In this document: positions 54,633 through 64,000 of the stretch, piece after piece
Layout: each line of letters starts with the position of its first letter
Numbering within the stretch: position 1 is the first letter of the stretch
Assembly: GCF_026262505.1 (NCBI RefSeq)
Contig: NC_067203.1
Coordinates: forward strand, 19,697,411-19,761,410
Reading direction: 5' to 3'
DNA length: 64,000 nt
Source: Trichomonas vaginalis G3
Lineage: Eukaryota; Parabasalia; Trichomonadida; Trichomonadidae
Program-made: the position numbers and the translations under genes
Notes under the pieces: generated by a model
Seen by the model: the letters and a program-made list of their open reading frames with translations, nothing else
Told to the model about the DNA's origin: nothing
Databases searched by the model: none

Positions 54633-57353
54633 ATGCACGGAAGTGGTTACCACAGTAAACCTGGTGGTAGCTACAATGAAAACTCACATCAAAGAGGTCG
54701 TGCAAACAAATCATTAGAGTTTATAAACTCAAAACATGATCAATTCGGTCGAAGTACTTTGGATAATATTCCATATAGGTCAAATGATCAGTTTTATGTC
54801 TCAGCATCGCCACGAAAATACTCTTTTGGTTATTCCTATAGTTCTTACGACAGTTATGACTATTATTCCGATTATTATTCATCAGTAACTCATGGTTACT
54901 CTTCAAGTCCAAGACAAACATACGAAACAGGTGGTGATGAACTACCTTCTGTGTATTTTGATTCAGATGTTGAAGAAAATTCAAAATTGAATACATCGAA
55001 AACCTTAGAAAGTTCGTCATCAAAATCTGTTTCACAGACTTCCACAGTTAGTATACCAATTTTTAGATTTCCTTCTGAATCAAAAAGTTCAAGAAACTCA
55101 AATTCGAAATCGAATACTACAAAAAGCACGAAAGGTCATTACAAACCGCCACCTTTAAAAGAATTTACCAATGTATATTCAACAACAGATACAGAATCGA
55201 CATTACCTCCAAAACCAAAACAAGATTTATTATCTCCTGCTCCAGGATTTATTTTACATCTTGACACACCATCTGAGATAGATCACACAGACTATGGACA
55301 CCCTATACGACCGAGAAATGTTAAGCCTCGCAAGCCACCGCCAATTTTACAGGAAGAACAAAAGAAAAAGAACACTCATACACCTGTTTACGAAGCGCCT
55401 CTACAAAAGATTGCAGAATCATACAGAAAAGCAGCCCAAGAAGAACAGAAAAAAGAAAATGCGAAAACCACTCCAATTATTCCGAAAATTACTCCAAACA
55501 ATCCACCGCCGGTTGAAGCAATAGATCAAATACCGAAGCAGAAGAAGACAAAACCGCAAAAAGTGGTTACTCTTGATGAAATTAAAGAAATCAAAGAAAA
55601 AACTATTCCGAAACAGACTCCAATCAAGGCAGACACTCCTAAATCAATAGACATAATAGAAGAGAAGCCAAAACCAAAGAAACCGAAGAAAAACAAAAAA
55701 CAGAAAAAGAATTACGAAGAACCAATCGTAATTTTCACAGATAGTCAGTCAGTTCAATCTACACAGAGCATAAAAACACAACCAATCATTCAACTTATAT
55801 CTGAACAGAAAAGTGACAATAAGGAACCAAAAAGTGACAAAAAAGAAACAAAAACAACAGATAATAACAAAACATATAATGATGCAAAAAGTGTTGCAAA
55901 TTATAGACCAAAAAGTGAAATTAAAGATAATGACTTCAAAACTGACATTAACGAAATCAAAAGTGACAAGTACGATGCAAAAAGTGTCATGAATGTCAAA
56001 AAATATAAAACTCTCACAGATACTAAAAATAATGATGATATCAAATCACTTGATCTTACAAAAAGTGACAAAAATAAATCTTCTAATGATAATGAACCAA
56101 AAATTAAAACTAATGACGATACAAAAAGTGTCAAAAATAAGATAGTTACTGATAATGATAAAAATGATGAAAATGATCATAAATCAACTGTTGATGTTCA
56201 TTATATTAATGTAGAAAATTCAGAAAGTGAAATAACCAGACAAAAACAAAATCAACTTCAGATAAAACTTGATGGAAAAGTTGAATTTAATAATCGAAGC
56301 GGTTTTGCTCTTGATAAAATCATGAATTCCGAACATGACGAATTAGATGATGATTCTTTCTTCAAGGATTCAATGACAGGAAAGCACATGGCAGATGAAG
56401 ATGATGTTGTTGAATTAGAGAGTCCTTTCATGTTCCAGAAACAATTTTTCTCTCCAAATCAAACAGAAGACAATTCCCTTTCTCTGAATACAAACCAAAC
56501 AAACAGAGCTGTCGCTGAAACAATTTCTACAATATCAAAGCCAAATGATGATGATTTGGACGCAAAATCTTTGTTCGTAATCAAAGTTCAAACACCAAAG
56601 AAAAATGATGATACAAAAAGTGTCAAGTCAACATTTGTCAAAAAGTCAAAACACTCAAAACACAAATCAACGGCTGATGAAACAAAAAGTGACAGTAGAG
56701 AGCCAAAAAGTGGCATCAGGGAAATTAAAAGTGACAATAAATTACCATCACCAAAATTTGAAGAACCAAAGACAGAAATTGATCAAATTAAACCTAAGAA
56801 ATCTGACGGAATTAAATCGAAATCTTCTCAAGAAAGCCTGCCAAAAGTTCAAAAGAATGATTCTATTTATTATGAATCTGATGAATCAATGAACTTAAAT
56901 TTGGATGAGTTATTAAGAAAGTATAAGAAGCAAAATGTGACATTAGAAGTAAATGATAATGAAGGAGTTGGTTCGTATTTGCAAGAGCCACCAAAATCTG
57001 CAAGAGTTCTGTCGAAACCTGTTGAAATGGATGATTCTAGAAGTCATAAAAGCCATAAACATTACGATGTTCCTGAAACAATACAGAGTGTATTGCCGAC
57101 AATGGACAGTGAAGTTAAAAGTGCATTCCGATGGGAATATTATCAAGAAACTGTTCCAAATGTCGAGAAAAGTCAATTAATGGATAAAAATGATAAATTA
57201 TTGCCATCTATTCCAAATCCATCGGAACCAGTCTTAGGATGGTTGAAATTCCAAGTTGGCTTCATTCCTATTTGTGACAACAGTGAAAGCATCCAAAAAG
57301 CTTCTCAAATATATGATTTTGAATCTTTGTTGAAAGAAATGAGAAAAGAATAA
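54633..57353 (+). CDS. Large disordered Lys/Ser/Asp-rich protein, 906 aa, unknown
   Basis: Single frame from ATG 54633 (MHGSGYHSKPGGSYNENSHQ). No known domain recognised. Residues ~50-100 are rich in Tyr and Ser (YSYSSYDSYDYYSDYYSS), and 150-360 are rich in Pro and Lys (KPKPKKPKKNKKQKK). From ~385 to ~510 and ~640 to ~700 a loose repeat of about 8-20 residues with the core D-x-K-S or K-S-D-x-K recurs more than twenty times (PKSDKKETK, YDAKSVMNVKK, DDTKSVKNK). The last ~45 residues look folded (EPVLGWLKFQVGFIPICDN) and end ESLLKEMRKE. It could be a cytoskeletal or scaffold protein with a C-terminal docking motif; that is a guess from composition. Confidence 0.7.
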   Translation: MHGSGYHSKPGGSYNENSHQRGRANKSLEFINSKHDQFGRSTLDNIPYRSNDQFYVSASPRKYSFGYSYSSYDSYDYYSDYYSSVTHGYSSSPRQTYETGGDELPSVYFDSDVEENSKLNTSKTLESSSSKSVSQTSTVSIPIFRFPSESKSSRNSNSKSNTTKSTKGHYKPPPLKEFTNVYSTTDTESTLPPKPKQDLLSPAPGFILHLDTPSEIDHTDYGHPIRPRNVKPRKPPPILQEEQKKKNTHTPVYEAPLQKIAESYRKAAQEEQKKENAKTTPIIPKITPNNPPPVEAIDQIPKQKKTKPQKVVTLDEIKEIKEKTIPKQTPIKADTPKSIDIIEEKPKPKKPKKNKKQKKNYEEPIVIFTDSQSVQSTQSIKTQPIIQLISEQKSDNKEPKSDKKETKTTDNNKTYNDAKSVANYRPKSEIKDNDFKTDINEIKSDKYDAKSVMNVKKYKTLTDTKNNDDIKSLDLTKSDKNKSSNDNEPKIKTNDDTKSVKNKIVTDNDKNDENDHKSTVDVHYINVENSESEITRQKQNQLQIKLDGKVEFNNRSGFALDKIMNSEHDELDDDSFFKDSMTGKHMADEDDVVELESPFMFQKQFFSPNQTEDNSLSLNTNQTNRAVAETISTISKPNDDDLDAKSLFVIKVQTPKKNDDTKSVKSTFVKKSKHSKHKSTADETKSDSREPKSGIREIKSDNKLPSPKFEEPKTEIDQIKPKKSDGIKSKSSQESLPKVQKNDSIYYESDESMNLNLDELLRKYKKQNVTLEVNDNEGVGSYLQEPPKSARVLSKPVEMDDSRSHKSHKHYDVPETIQSVLPTMDSEVKSAFRWEYYQETVPNVEKSQLMDKNDKLLPSIPNPSEPVLGWLKFQVGFIPICDNSESIQKASQIYDFESLLKEMRKE

Positions 57354-58043
57354 CATGTTGTTTATATTTGTTTTGTATTTTTTTATATTTTTATATTAAT
57401 AAAAGGAAAATAAGTTCTTTTAAAATAGATATCTATTGTTTCTCTTAGTGAGTTTGCGAATTAGAGCTTGCTTCTCTATATTATATTTACCCATAGATAT
57501 TCACAATGAATAAATGATATCATAATAGATTTTCTTTCTAAGTGATTCTTGAGAAATAGAAATAAATAACTCGAATCATATTCTGAAAAGGGTAAAATAA
57601 TATTTAATATATAAGATATATTCGTCGATTAAGTTAAAGGTTAGTTATTTCATGGAAATAATTATAAAGAATAAATAATCTCAATTTAAATAAATTCACT
57701 TTAGATAACGAATATATTTATTACCCCAAAGAGTGTAAATTCATAACAATTGGTTAATAAACTCGAATATTATTTAAAAAAATATATAATAAAAATAAGA
57801 AAACAGCGGTAGGGATTTTAAGATTTCAATCCCATTTATTAATGAAGGAATATATTTTTGATGAATTTTAAAATCAATTCTTTAAAAAAATTGAAACAAA
57901 ATTGTAATTGATATAAAAGATATGAAATGTCCTTCCTAATTATTAAAATGTGAAGATTGTAAAAATGACCGCTAAAATATGAAAAAAGAATTAGAAAAAA
58001 TAAGTCCAAAATTAACGTAGTGATGTTATGTAAATGTTATAAT
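57354..58043. other. AT-rich intergenic stretch
   Basis: Contains TTAATAAAAGG about 40 bases after the stop of the large protein gene, a likely 3'-end signal (trichomonads use a short TAAA-type signal). Otherwise no feature. TAAT at 58040-58043 is the left target duplication of the next element. Confidence 0.5.
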
Positions 58044-59190
58044 TGTAATAAACAGAAATTCATCAAAAGTGACAGCTCTCAATTTTTTGACATTTGTAAA
58101 TTCTAAATTGAATGAGAAAAATGAAATAATACTAAGCATAATACAATATTCTAGATTTAATTATAATTAGGAAAAAGTTAGTTTTGAGAGTACTTTTCAT
58201 AGGCATATAGAATGAAATCTTCTGAAAAATAATATCACATAAACTCATATTATTTTCTAATATATAACTATTTTATATAAAAATCAAATTCAATGATCTT
58301 AAAAGCGAAGGATAAACCTCAAAATTTACGAATATAATGAGTGGGAATATAATGCTTATCTATCATAAAACCATATGAAATATCAATTTTTGCTTTACGC
58401 CTAATTTTTGACGACAATTAGCAAAAAATGTTAAATGTTTTTATTTATCATGCAATTCTTCTTGCGACCAAAGATTTGAATAAAATTTCAAAAAAATAAG
58501 ATAGCTTAAAAAAATATACGGTAGTGTTTACTAATAGATGAATAGTATATAAATTCTATTAAAATGGATTTGATCCAAAAATATATAAAATTTGATCATA
58601 AATAAAATCGTTTTAAATTACTTCTTCATTTAAATTATAACAATTATTTTTGGTTTTATATTTTTTTGGATCAAATCCATTTTAATAGAATTTATATACT
58701 ATTCATCTATTAGTAAACACTACCGTATATTATTTTTAAGCTATCTTATTTTTTTGAAATTTTATTCAAATCTTTGGTCGCAAGAAGAATTGCATGATAA
58801 ATAAAAACATTTAACATTTTTTGCTAATTGTCGTCAAAAATTAGGCGTAAAGCAAAAATTGATATTTCATATGGTTTTATGATAGATAAGCATTATATTC
58901 CCACTCATTATATTCGTAAATTTTGAGGTTTATCCTTCGCTTTTAAGATCATTGAATTTGATTTTTATATAAAATAGTTATATATTAGAAAATAATATGA
59001 GTTTATGTGATATTATTTTTCAGAAGATTTTGTGTTCTTCTTCAAAATTTTATTTTTTATTAAAAAGAATCTTTACAAAATATACATTTACTTTAATTAA
59101 TATTTAAAAACGTGCTCTATCAAAAGTTCCAAAAATTCAATATTTTAGCTTTTCTGAGGTGTCACTTTTGATGAATTTCTGTTTACAACA
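58044..59190. mobile_element. Short non-autonomous Ginger derivative, copy A
   Basis: 1147 bp with the same two ends as the long Ginger-like element (TGTAATAAAC... and ...GTTTACAACA) and a 4-bp duplication TAAT at 58040-58043 and 59191-59194. The inside is the two long terminal repeats joined almost directly, so the unit is nearly palindromic; the transposase is missing. Its parent is the element at 25417-44934, not counting the insertion there. Confidence 0.9.
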
Positions 59191-59194
59191 TAAT

Positions 59195-59926
59195 CACGAT
59201 CAATGTCACTGACCAAACCAATTATTGTTGAGATTCAACATTTTAATTCTTACCGTTTAGAACGGATTTTGTCCAAATTTGAATGATTTACATAAAGAAA
59301 ATATTTGAATGCCATTTCAAAAGTTTGAATTTAAATTAAAAATGAGATTATATTAGATAGATTAGACATTGATTTGAAAGAACTTTTGTCCCGAGAAAAA
59401 TACGAATTCAATTAACGATCCTTTCGAAATTTGAAAATTTATTAGTGTTACTAATGTTGGTTATGACTGATAATCAATCTCAGAAAACTGAAAAAAATAC
59501 ATATTGGTATAAAAAAGAAATGTAAATTTGTGGTAGTCTAATTTGATCAAATACATATTGGTATAAGTCAGAAATTTGAAAAGACATTAGTCAAATGGTC
59601 AATCAATGTTTGAGCAATAAAATTTTAAATAATGGAACAATGTATTCACATCACAGAGCTAAAAATAACAGAATTTATAAATTGAAGTTGAACCACAAAT
59701 TATTTTTGATTTGATCAAACATGTTCCTAAAGATTTGTTTAAAATATTTGAGATTTACGAGATTTTATAACCGTAAATACATTCAATAATTTATCTAAAC
59801 AATTACGAAAATTTGTACAAAATATATTTATATGGATTACTCATTTGGAAAATCAATAATCTAATTCATTTTTTAAATTGAATAATATCAAAATTCAATA
59901 GTAATCAAATTTAAATAGATTCAGAG
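59195..59926. other. AT-rich intergenic stretch before the Myb gene
   Basis: No gene seen. TCAGAG lies directly before the Myb ATG and may be a weak initiator. Confidence 0.5.
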
Positions 59927-60430
59927 ATGAGTTCCGATCAAGATGACTCGCCGAAGCCAAGGCATAGACACAATAAATGGTCTACATCTGAAGATAACAT
60001 GCTCAAGTCACTTGTACAATCATCCAAAAAACTGAATTGGTTCGAAATTTCACGTAAAATGCAAAATAGGAATCCTCGTCAATGCCAAGAAAGATGGGAG
60101 TATTATTTATCCCCTTTTGTTAATAATTCCCCTTGGACACCGCAGGAAGATGCCCTACTGTTGCAAAAATTCAAAGAATTTGGGTCAAGATGGACTGTAA
60201 TTGCAAGATTCTTTTATAATAGGACCAATACTAATGTAAAAAATAGATTCCTTGCAATGGTGCGGAATTCAAACCAACTTCAGCAGATGAAAGTTTTGGA
60301 TGAAGTATCTTCTCCATGTGATAAGGTATTATTTCCAAATATATCGGATCTTGATGCATCATTGCCACAGATCTATCTTGATAAGTTTGCGATGATGGAT
60401 TCTCTCCATTTTTTATCTGTTTTAAATTAG
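59927..60430 (+). CDS. R2R3-type Myb DNA-binding protein, 167 aa
   Basis: ATG at 59927 (MSSDQDDSPKPRHRHNKWST). Two Myb repeats: R2 at ~17-62 (KWSTSEDNMLKSLV, LNWFEISRKM, NPRQCQERWEYYL) and R3 at ~68-113 (PWTPQEDALLLQKF, SRWTVIARFF, NTNVKNRFLAM). The expected tryptophans and the RQCQERW and NVKNRF recognition helices are present. Trichomonads have many such short Myb proteins; some bind promoter elements of iron-regulated genes. The ~50-residue tail is unremarkable. The gene stands between two inverted copies of the same short transposon derivative. Confidence 0.88.
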   Translation: MSSDQDDSPKPRHRHNKWSTSEDNMLKSLVQSSKKLNWFEISRKMQNRNPRQCQERWEYYLSPFVNNSPWTPQEDALLLQKFKEFGSRWTVIARFFYNRTNTNVKNRFLAMVRNSNQLQQMKVLDEVSSPCDKVLFPNISDLDASLPQIYLDKFAMMDSLHFLSVLN

Positions 60431-60710
60431 AGTGTTTTTATAAATTGTATATTTAGGTCTTCTTCCCTTTTTGATGTGTTATTGTTAAAATCTGTTCTTA
60501 TCTCTAGAGAATCAGTAAATAAGTAATATCCAAAAAAATTCTTTGAACAATTTGCGGACTCAATTGAGAACGTAATGTCTTTTCAGCTTTTTTCTCATGG
60601 CATAAAATTAAATCCAAGTTCTGCATGTCTAGACTTGATATAACAAAATATTTGAATTTTTAAGCAGTTAGCATTTTATCGCAAGCACAAAGACTCTATT
60701 CCATTAGTTT
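60431..60710. other. Short AT-rich gap
   Basis: No feature seen between the Myb stop and the next short element. Confidence 0.5.
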
Positions 60711-61861
60711 TGTTGTAAACAGAAATTCATCAAAAGTGACACCTCAGAAAAGCTAAAATATTGAATTTTTGGAACTTTTGATAGAGCACGTTTTTAAATA
60801 TTAATTAAAGTAAATGTATATTTTGTAAAGATTCTTTTTAATAAAAAATAAAATTTTGAAGAAGAACACAAAATCTTCTGAAAAATAATATCACATAAAC
60901 TCATATTATTTTCTAATATATAACTATTTTATATAAAAATCAAATTCAATGATCTTAAAAGCGAAGGATAAACCTCAAAATTTACGAATATAATGAGTGG
61001 GAATATAATGCTTATCTATCATAAAACCATATGAAATATCAATTTTTGCTTTACGCCTAATTTTTGACGACAATTAGCAAAAAATGTTAAATGTTTTTAT
61101 TTATCATGCAATTCTTCTTGCGACCAAAGATTTGAATAAAATTTCAAAAAAATAAGATAGCTTAAAAAATAATATACGGTAGTGTTTACTAATAGATGAA
61201 TAGTATATAAATTCTATTAAAATGGATTTGATCCAAAAAATATAAAACCAAAAAATAATTGTTATAATTTAAATGAAGAAGTAATTTAAAACGATTTTAT
61301 TTATGATCAAATTTTATATATTTTTTGGATCAAATCCATTTTAATAGAATTTATATACTATTCATCTATTAGTAAACACTACCGTATATTATTTTTTAAG
61401 CTATCTTATTTTTTTGAAATTTTATTCAAATCTTTGGTCGCAAGAAGAATTGCATGATAAATAAAAACATTTAACATTTTTTGCTAATTGTCGTCAAAAA
61501 TTAGGCGTAAAGCAAAAATTGATATTTCATATGGTTTTATGATAGATAAGCATTATATTCCCACTCATTATATTCGTAAATTTTGAGGTTTATCCTTCGC
61601 TTTTAAGATCATTGAATTTGATTTTTATATAAAATAGTTATATATTAGAAAATAATATGAGTTTATGTGATATTATTTTTCAGAAGATTTCATTCTATAT
61701 GCCTATGAAAAGTACTCTCAAAACTAACTTTTTCCTAATTATAATTAAATCTAGAATATTGTATTATGCTTAGTATTATTTCATTTTTCTCATTCAATTT
61801 AGAATTTACAAATGTCAAAAAATTGAGAGCTGTCACTTTTGATGAATTTCTGTTTATTACA
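60711..61861. mobile_element. Short non-autonomous Ginger derivative, copy B (inverted)
   Basis: 1151 bp with ends TGTTGTAAAC and GTTTATTACA, so in the opposite orientation to copy A. Internally the same fused terminal repeats. No clear 4-bp duplication: GTTT lies before it and CAGT after it, so the flank has drifted or the copy was rearranged. Together with copy A it can form an inverted pair around the Myb gene. Confidence 0.88.
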
Positions 61862-62131
61862 CAGTGATTTGCTTTTCCATCTCTTAATTAACCATATTAT
61901 TTTTATTGTAATTTGAATCAATAATTAATTTTGAAATCTTATTTGCCAGAGAATCGTTAAAGTTTTTGCATTAAATTGATTGTTTTCACCTAAATGTGAT
62001 GTTTAATTCAATTATAAAATGTCATAATTTGATAAAACTTTCAATCTTCCATAATTGGAGCCAACATAGCATCAAATCGAGATAATGTAAGTACAAGTGC
62101 TGTTTTGTATAAATGAAATATATCATTTTTT
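61862..62131. promoter_or_regulatory. Upstream region of the VPS13-like gene with initiator-like motif
   Basis: TCATTTTTT at 62123-62131 runs straight into the ATG at 62132, fitting the trichomonad initiator pattern. The rest is AT-rich without other features. Confidence 0.5.
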
Positions 62132-64000
62132 ATGAATCAAATTTTATGTGATATCCTCAACTCCATTATTACATCATATACCGATAATCTCACAAAAAAT
62201 GATTTGAAAGTATCGATATTAAGTAGTAAATTTGAAATGAAAGACCTAAAGCTATACAAATATTCATTACTTCAACATGATTTACCATTAATTGCCGAAA
62301 ATTGCATAATCAGAAACATTTCTTCATACCTTCCTTGGACAAGCATGATGAAAGACCCGATTGTCGTGAATATTACTGATGTTCGCTTTTATATCAAATC
62401 ATTATTTGGTGATAAAGATGAAATGCCGCATCATAGCGTTTTAAAAGAAATTAGGGAGCATCAATTACTTGCTCATGAGCAATATAAAACTCAAGTTGGT
62501 CGACTTTTGATGTTAATATCACCTAAAAATATAAAAAGCATGCTTTTCGGTTTTGTTTCGCAGATGAAAATCAAAATAGAACGTATTAACATTGTCATTG
62601 CAATTGGAGATTATCATTTAGGAATTTTAATTAAAGAAATCGAAATTACTGATCCTGTTCAGAAGATCGATAAGACCACCAGGTTAGTCAAGCTTAATGG
62701 GATAAGCGCTTACCTTGATAAAAATGAAGAATTGATCAACACAACAGAAAATGCAATTTTCATTCAGCAAATGAACAACATTTACAACGAAAATCATAAT
62801 TTTATCATCAAAGACTTTTCAACAGAAGCCATTGCAACTATTGATTCCCAATTAGAACTCTCAATTAACATTGATGAAATAAATTGTGAAATTCTTCCAT
62901 GGCAAATCGAATTTTTAATACATACAGCATCTAATATACCAAGATTCATGCCATATATTACTACAAGGAACATGACTTCCGATGATAATTTGGATGAAAA
63001 AGGATTATGGAAATTTATTCACAAAGCAGCGACCAATATCTCATCACCAAAGACATTTATTGACAAATTCAAAGAAATGAAGGAATATTTGCAAAATTAC
63101 AAAGATTCTAAAAATAGAAACGAAAATATTCAAAAATTAGATCATTCTTTAGACTACAACACAATTGTTTTGTATAGGATGTTAGCGGAAGCAAAGAAAG
63201 GAGACAGAAAACTCACAAAAGATCAGTTAGAAAAAGTATTTTTGTTAGTTGACACAGATGCGCAAATTTACTTGCCAAATTTGTTATTTACGTCACCTGT
63301 ACATGCTGAAATTGGTCAGGTCAACTTAAAAGTCGCAGATTTCCTTTGTATTTTGAATAATTTATCATTTTCCATGGAAAACAAGTCGAACGTTCAAGTA
63401 ATCGAAGGCGGATTCAACTCAATCCAACTTAAGCGCAAGGTTGGAAAGATCTACACCCCTTTCTTTGAGAGTATTGAAAACGGTAGAAAAGATTTCAATT
63501 TTAATTTGGCACTTTTTTGTCAAAATTGTTTACAAAAGAACAAAAATGAGATTGCATTATCATGTTCGGCTTCCAATTATGTCATTAACCTGAGGCATTT
63601 ATCAGAATTAGTTATTGACGCTTCTTTTATTGATTCCATCGTTTCATTTGTAACAGAAGTATCGAAACTGAGGTTTGAGATACCAAATCTATCTGTTTAT
63701 TTGTCTCCATTTGAGATGGTCATTCACAATGGAACAAATGTTCATTTGACTTTTGAATGCGAAGGAGGAATCACTTCCACATACAAATCAGACATTTTGT
63801 TAATGGAATTGAAGTCTGGTCGTGTTAAATTTGGCGATGAAAAGGATATTTTGCTCGCAGAAAATGTTTTTCTTGATTTGATGCTGAAAGATAAGAATTT
63901 ATCCATCAATTTGCAGCCACCTGTTATATATATTGAACTCGCTGATATCGCAAAACTACTTGAAATCGTTCCTGAAATGCCAAAAATAAGAGGAGTTGGA
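62132..64000 (+). CDS. VPS13/chorein-type lipid-transfer protein, N-terminal part (runs off the window)
   Basis: An open frame from ATG 62132 to the window end, 623 codons with no stop. The first ~120 residues match the chorein N-terminal domain: MNQILCDILNSIITSYTDNL, then a DLKVSILSSKFEMKDLKLYK strand pair, LLQHDLPLIAENCIIRNIS, and PWTSMMKDPIVVNITDVRFY, followed by a charged helix (HSVLKEIREHQLLAHEQYKT). The rest is beta-rich, as in the repeating groove of VPS13/ATG2 proteins, which carry phospholipids between membranes at contact sites. Full-length members often exceed 2,000 residues, so most of the gene lies outside. Codon use is host-like. The start follows an initiator-like TCATTT. Confidence 0.85.
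   Translation, partial: MNQILCDILNSIITSYTDNLTKNDLKVSILSSKFEMKDLKLYKYSLLQHDLPLIAENCIIRNISSYLPWTSMMKDPIVVNITDVRFYIKSLFGDKDEMPHHSVLKEIREHQLLAHEQYKTQVGRLLMLISPKNIKSMLFGFVSQMKIKIERINIVIAIGDYHLGILIKEIEITDPVQKIDKTTRLVKLNGISAYLDKNEELINTTENAIFIQQMNNIYNENHNFIIKDFSTEAIATIDSQLELSINIDEINCEILPWQIEFLIHTASNIPRFMPYITTRNMTSDDNLDEKGLWKFIHKAATNISSPKTFIDKFKEMKEYLQNYKDSKNRNENIQKLDHSLDYNTIVLYRMLAEAKKGDRKLTKDQLEKVFLLVDTDAQIYLPNLLFTSPVHAEIGQVNLKVADFLCILNNLSFSMENKSNVQVIEGGFNSIQLKRKVGKIYTPFFESIENGRKDFNFNLALFCQNCLQKNKNEIALSCSASNYVINLRHLSELVIDASFIDSIVSFVTEVSKLRFEIPNLSVYLSPFEMVIHNGTNVHLTFECEGGITSTYKSDILLMELKSGRVKFGDEKDILLAENVFLDLMLKDKNLSINLQPPVIYIELADIAKLLEIVPEMPKIRGVG

Noticed and set aside
1-64000. tRNA or rRNA genes
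   Set aside because: None recognised by eye on either strand; the strong hairpins lack cloverleaf landmarks such as GGTTCGAATCC-type arms.

Overview
The window looks like an AT-rich, gene-sparse, repeat-laden contig from a parabasalid protist, most likely a trichomonad such as Tritrichomonas; no sequence search was possible. The reasons are a whole Maverick/Polinton, a Ginger-like DD35E transposon and a MULE-like element with a 9-bp target duplication, no visible introns, a small two-repeat Myb protein, an ankyrin protein of the trichomonad type, and TCA(C/T)TT initiator-like motifs a few bases before the start codons of several host genes.

Layout. 1-1500: four 250-bp tandem units built of nested hairpins. 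1505-3610: a host-type gene joining a Harbinger/IS5-like DDE domain to a ubiquitin-specific protease domain. 4289-24407: a 20.1-kb Maverick with ~556-bp inverted terminal repeats and a 6-bp target duplication, carrying regions for polymerase B, integrase, primase-helicase, KilA-N, a phage-like fibre, minor capsid candidates, packaging ATPase and major capsid; about seven breaks in all, but its near-identical ends mark it as young. 25417-44934: a Ginger-like transposon with a 4-bp duplication, split by a second, 17.1-kb element (27125-44213) that is almost one giant palindrome (arms ~9.3 and ~7.5 kb, 204-bp spacer). 45543-46538: ankyrin gene with a decayed end. 46609-50623: MULE-like element filled with three families of hairpin arrays. 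51000-51539: Arl8-like GTPase. 51634-53193: compound foldback element related to the hairpins at the window start. 53387-54040: CacyBP/SGT1-like protein. 54633-57353: long disordered protein. 58044-59190 and 60711-61861: two short non-autonomous Ginger derivatives in inverted orientation around a Myb gene. 62132 to the window end: the start of a VPS13/chorein-type lipid-transfer protein.

Main idea. The giant palindrome codes for only one small protein (one copy per arm), yet it has Maverick-style ends (AG...CT, 6-bp target duplication), the same AT-rich leader before its gene, the same AGGTCACC iteron block and terminator-like hairpin as the neighbouring Maverick, and a 52-base scrap of a Maverick KilA-N gene. 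It is best read as a non-autonomous foldback element that uses Maverick integrase and perhaps its replication proteins. A second thread is very short double-hairpin inserts that lie in frame in Maverick genes and also in the palindrome. A third is hairpin arrays whose two stem arms change together between copies.
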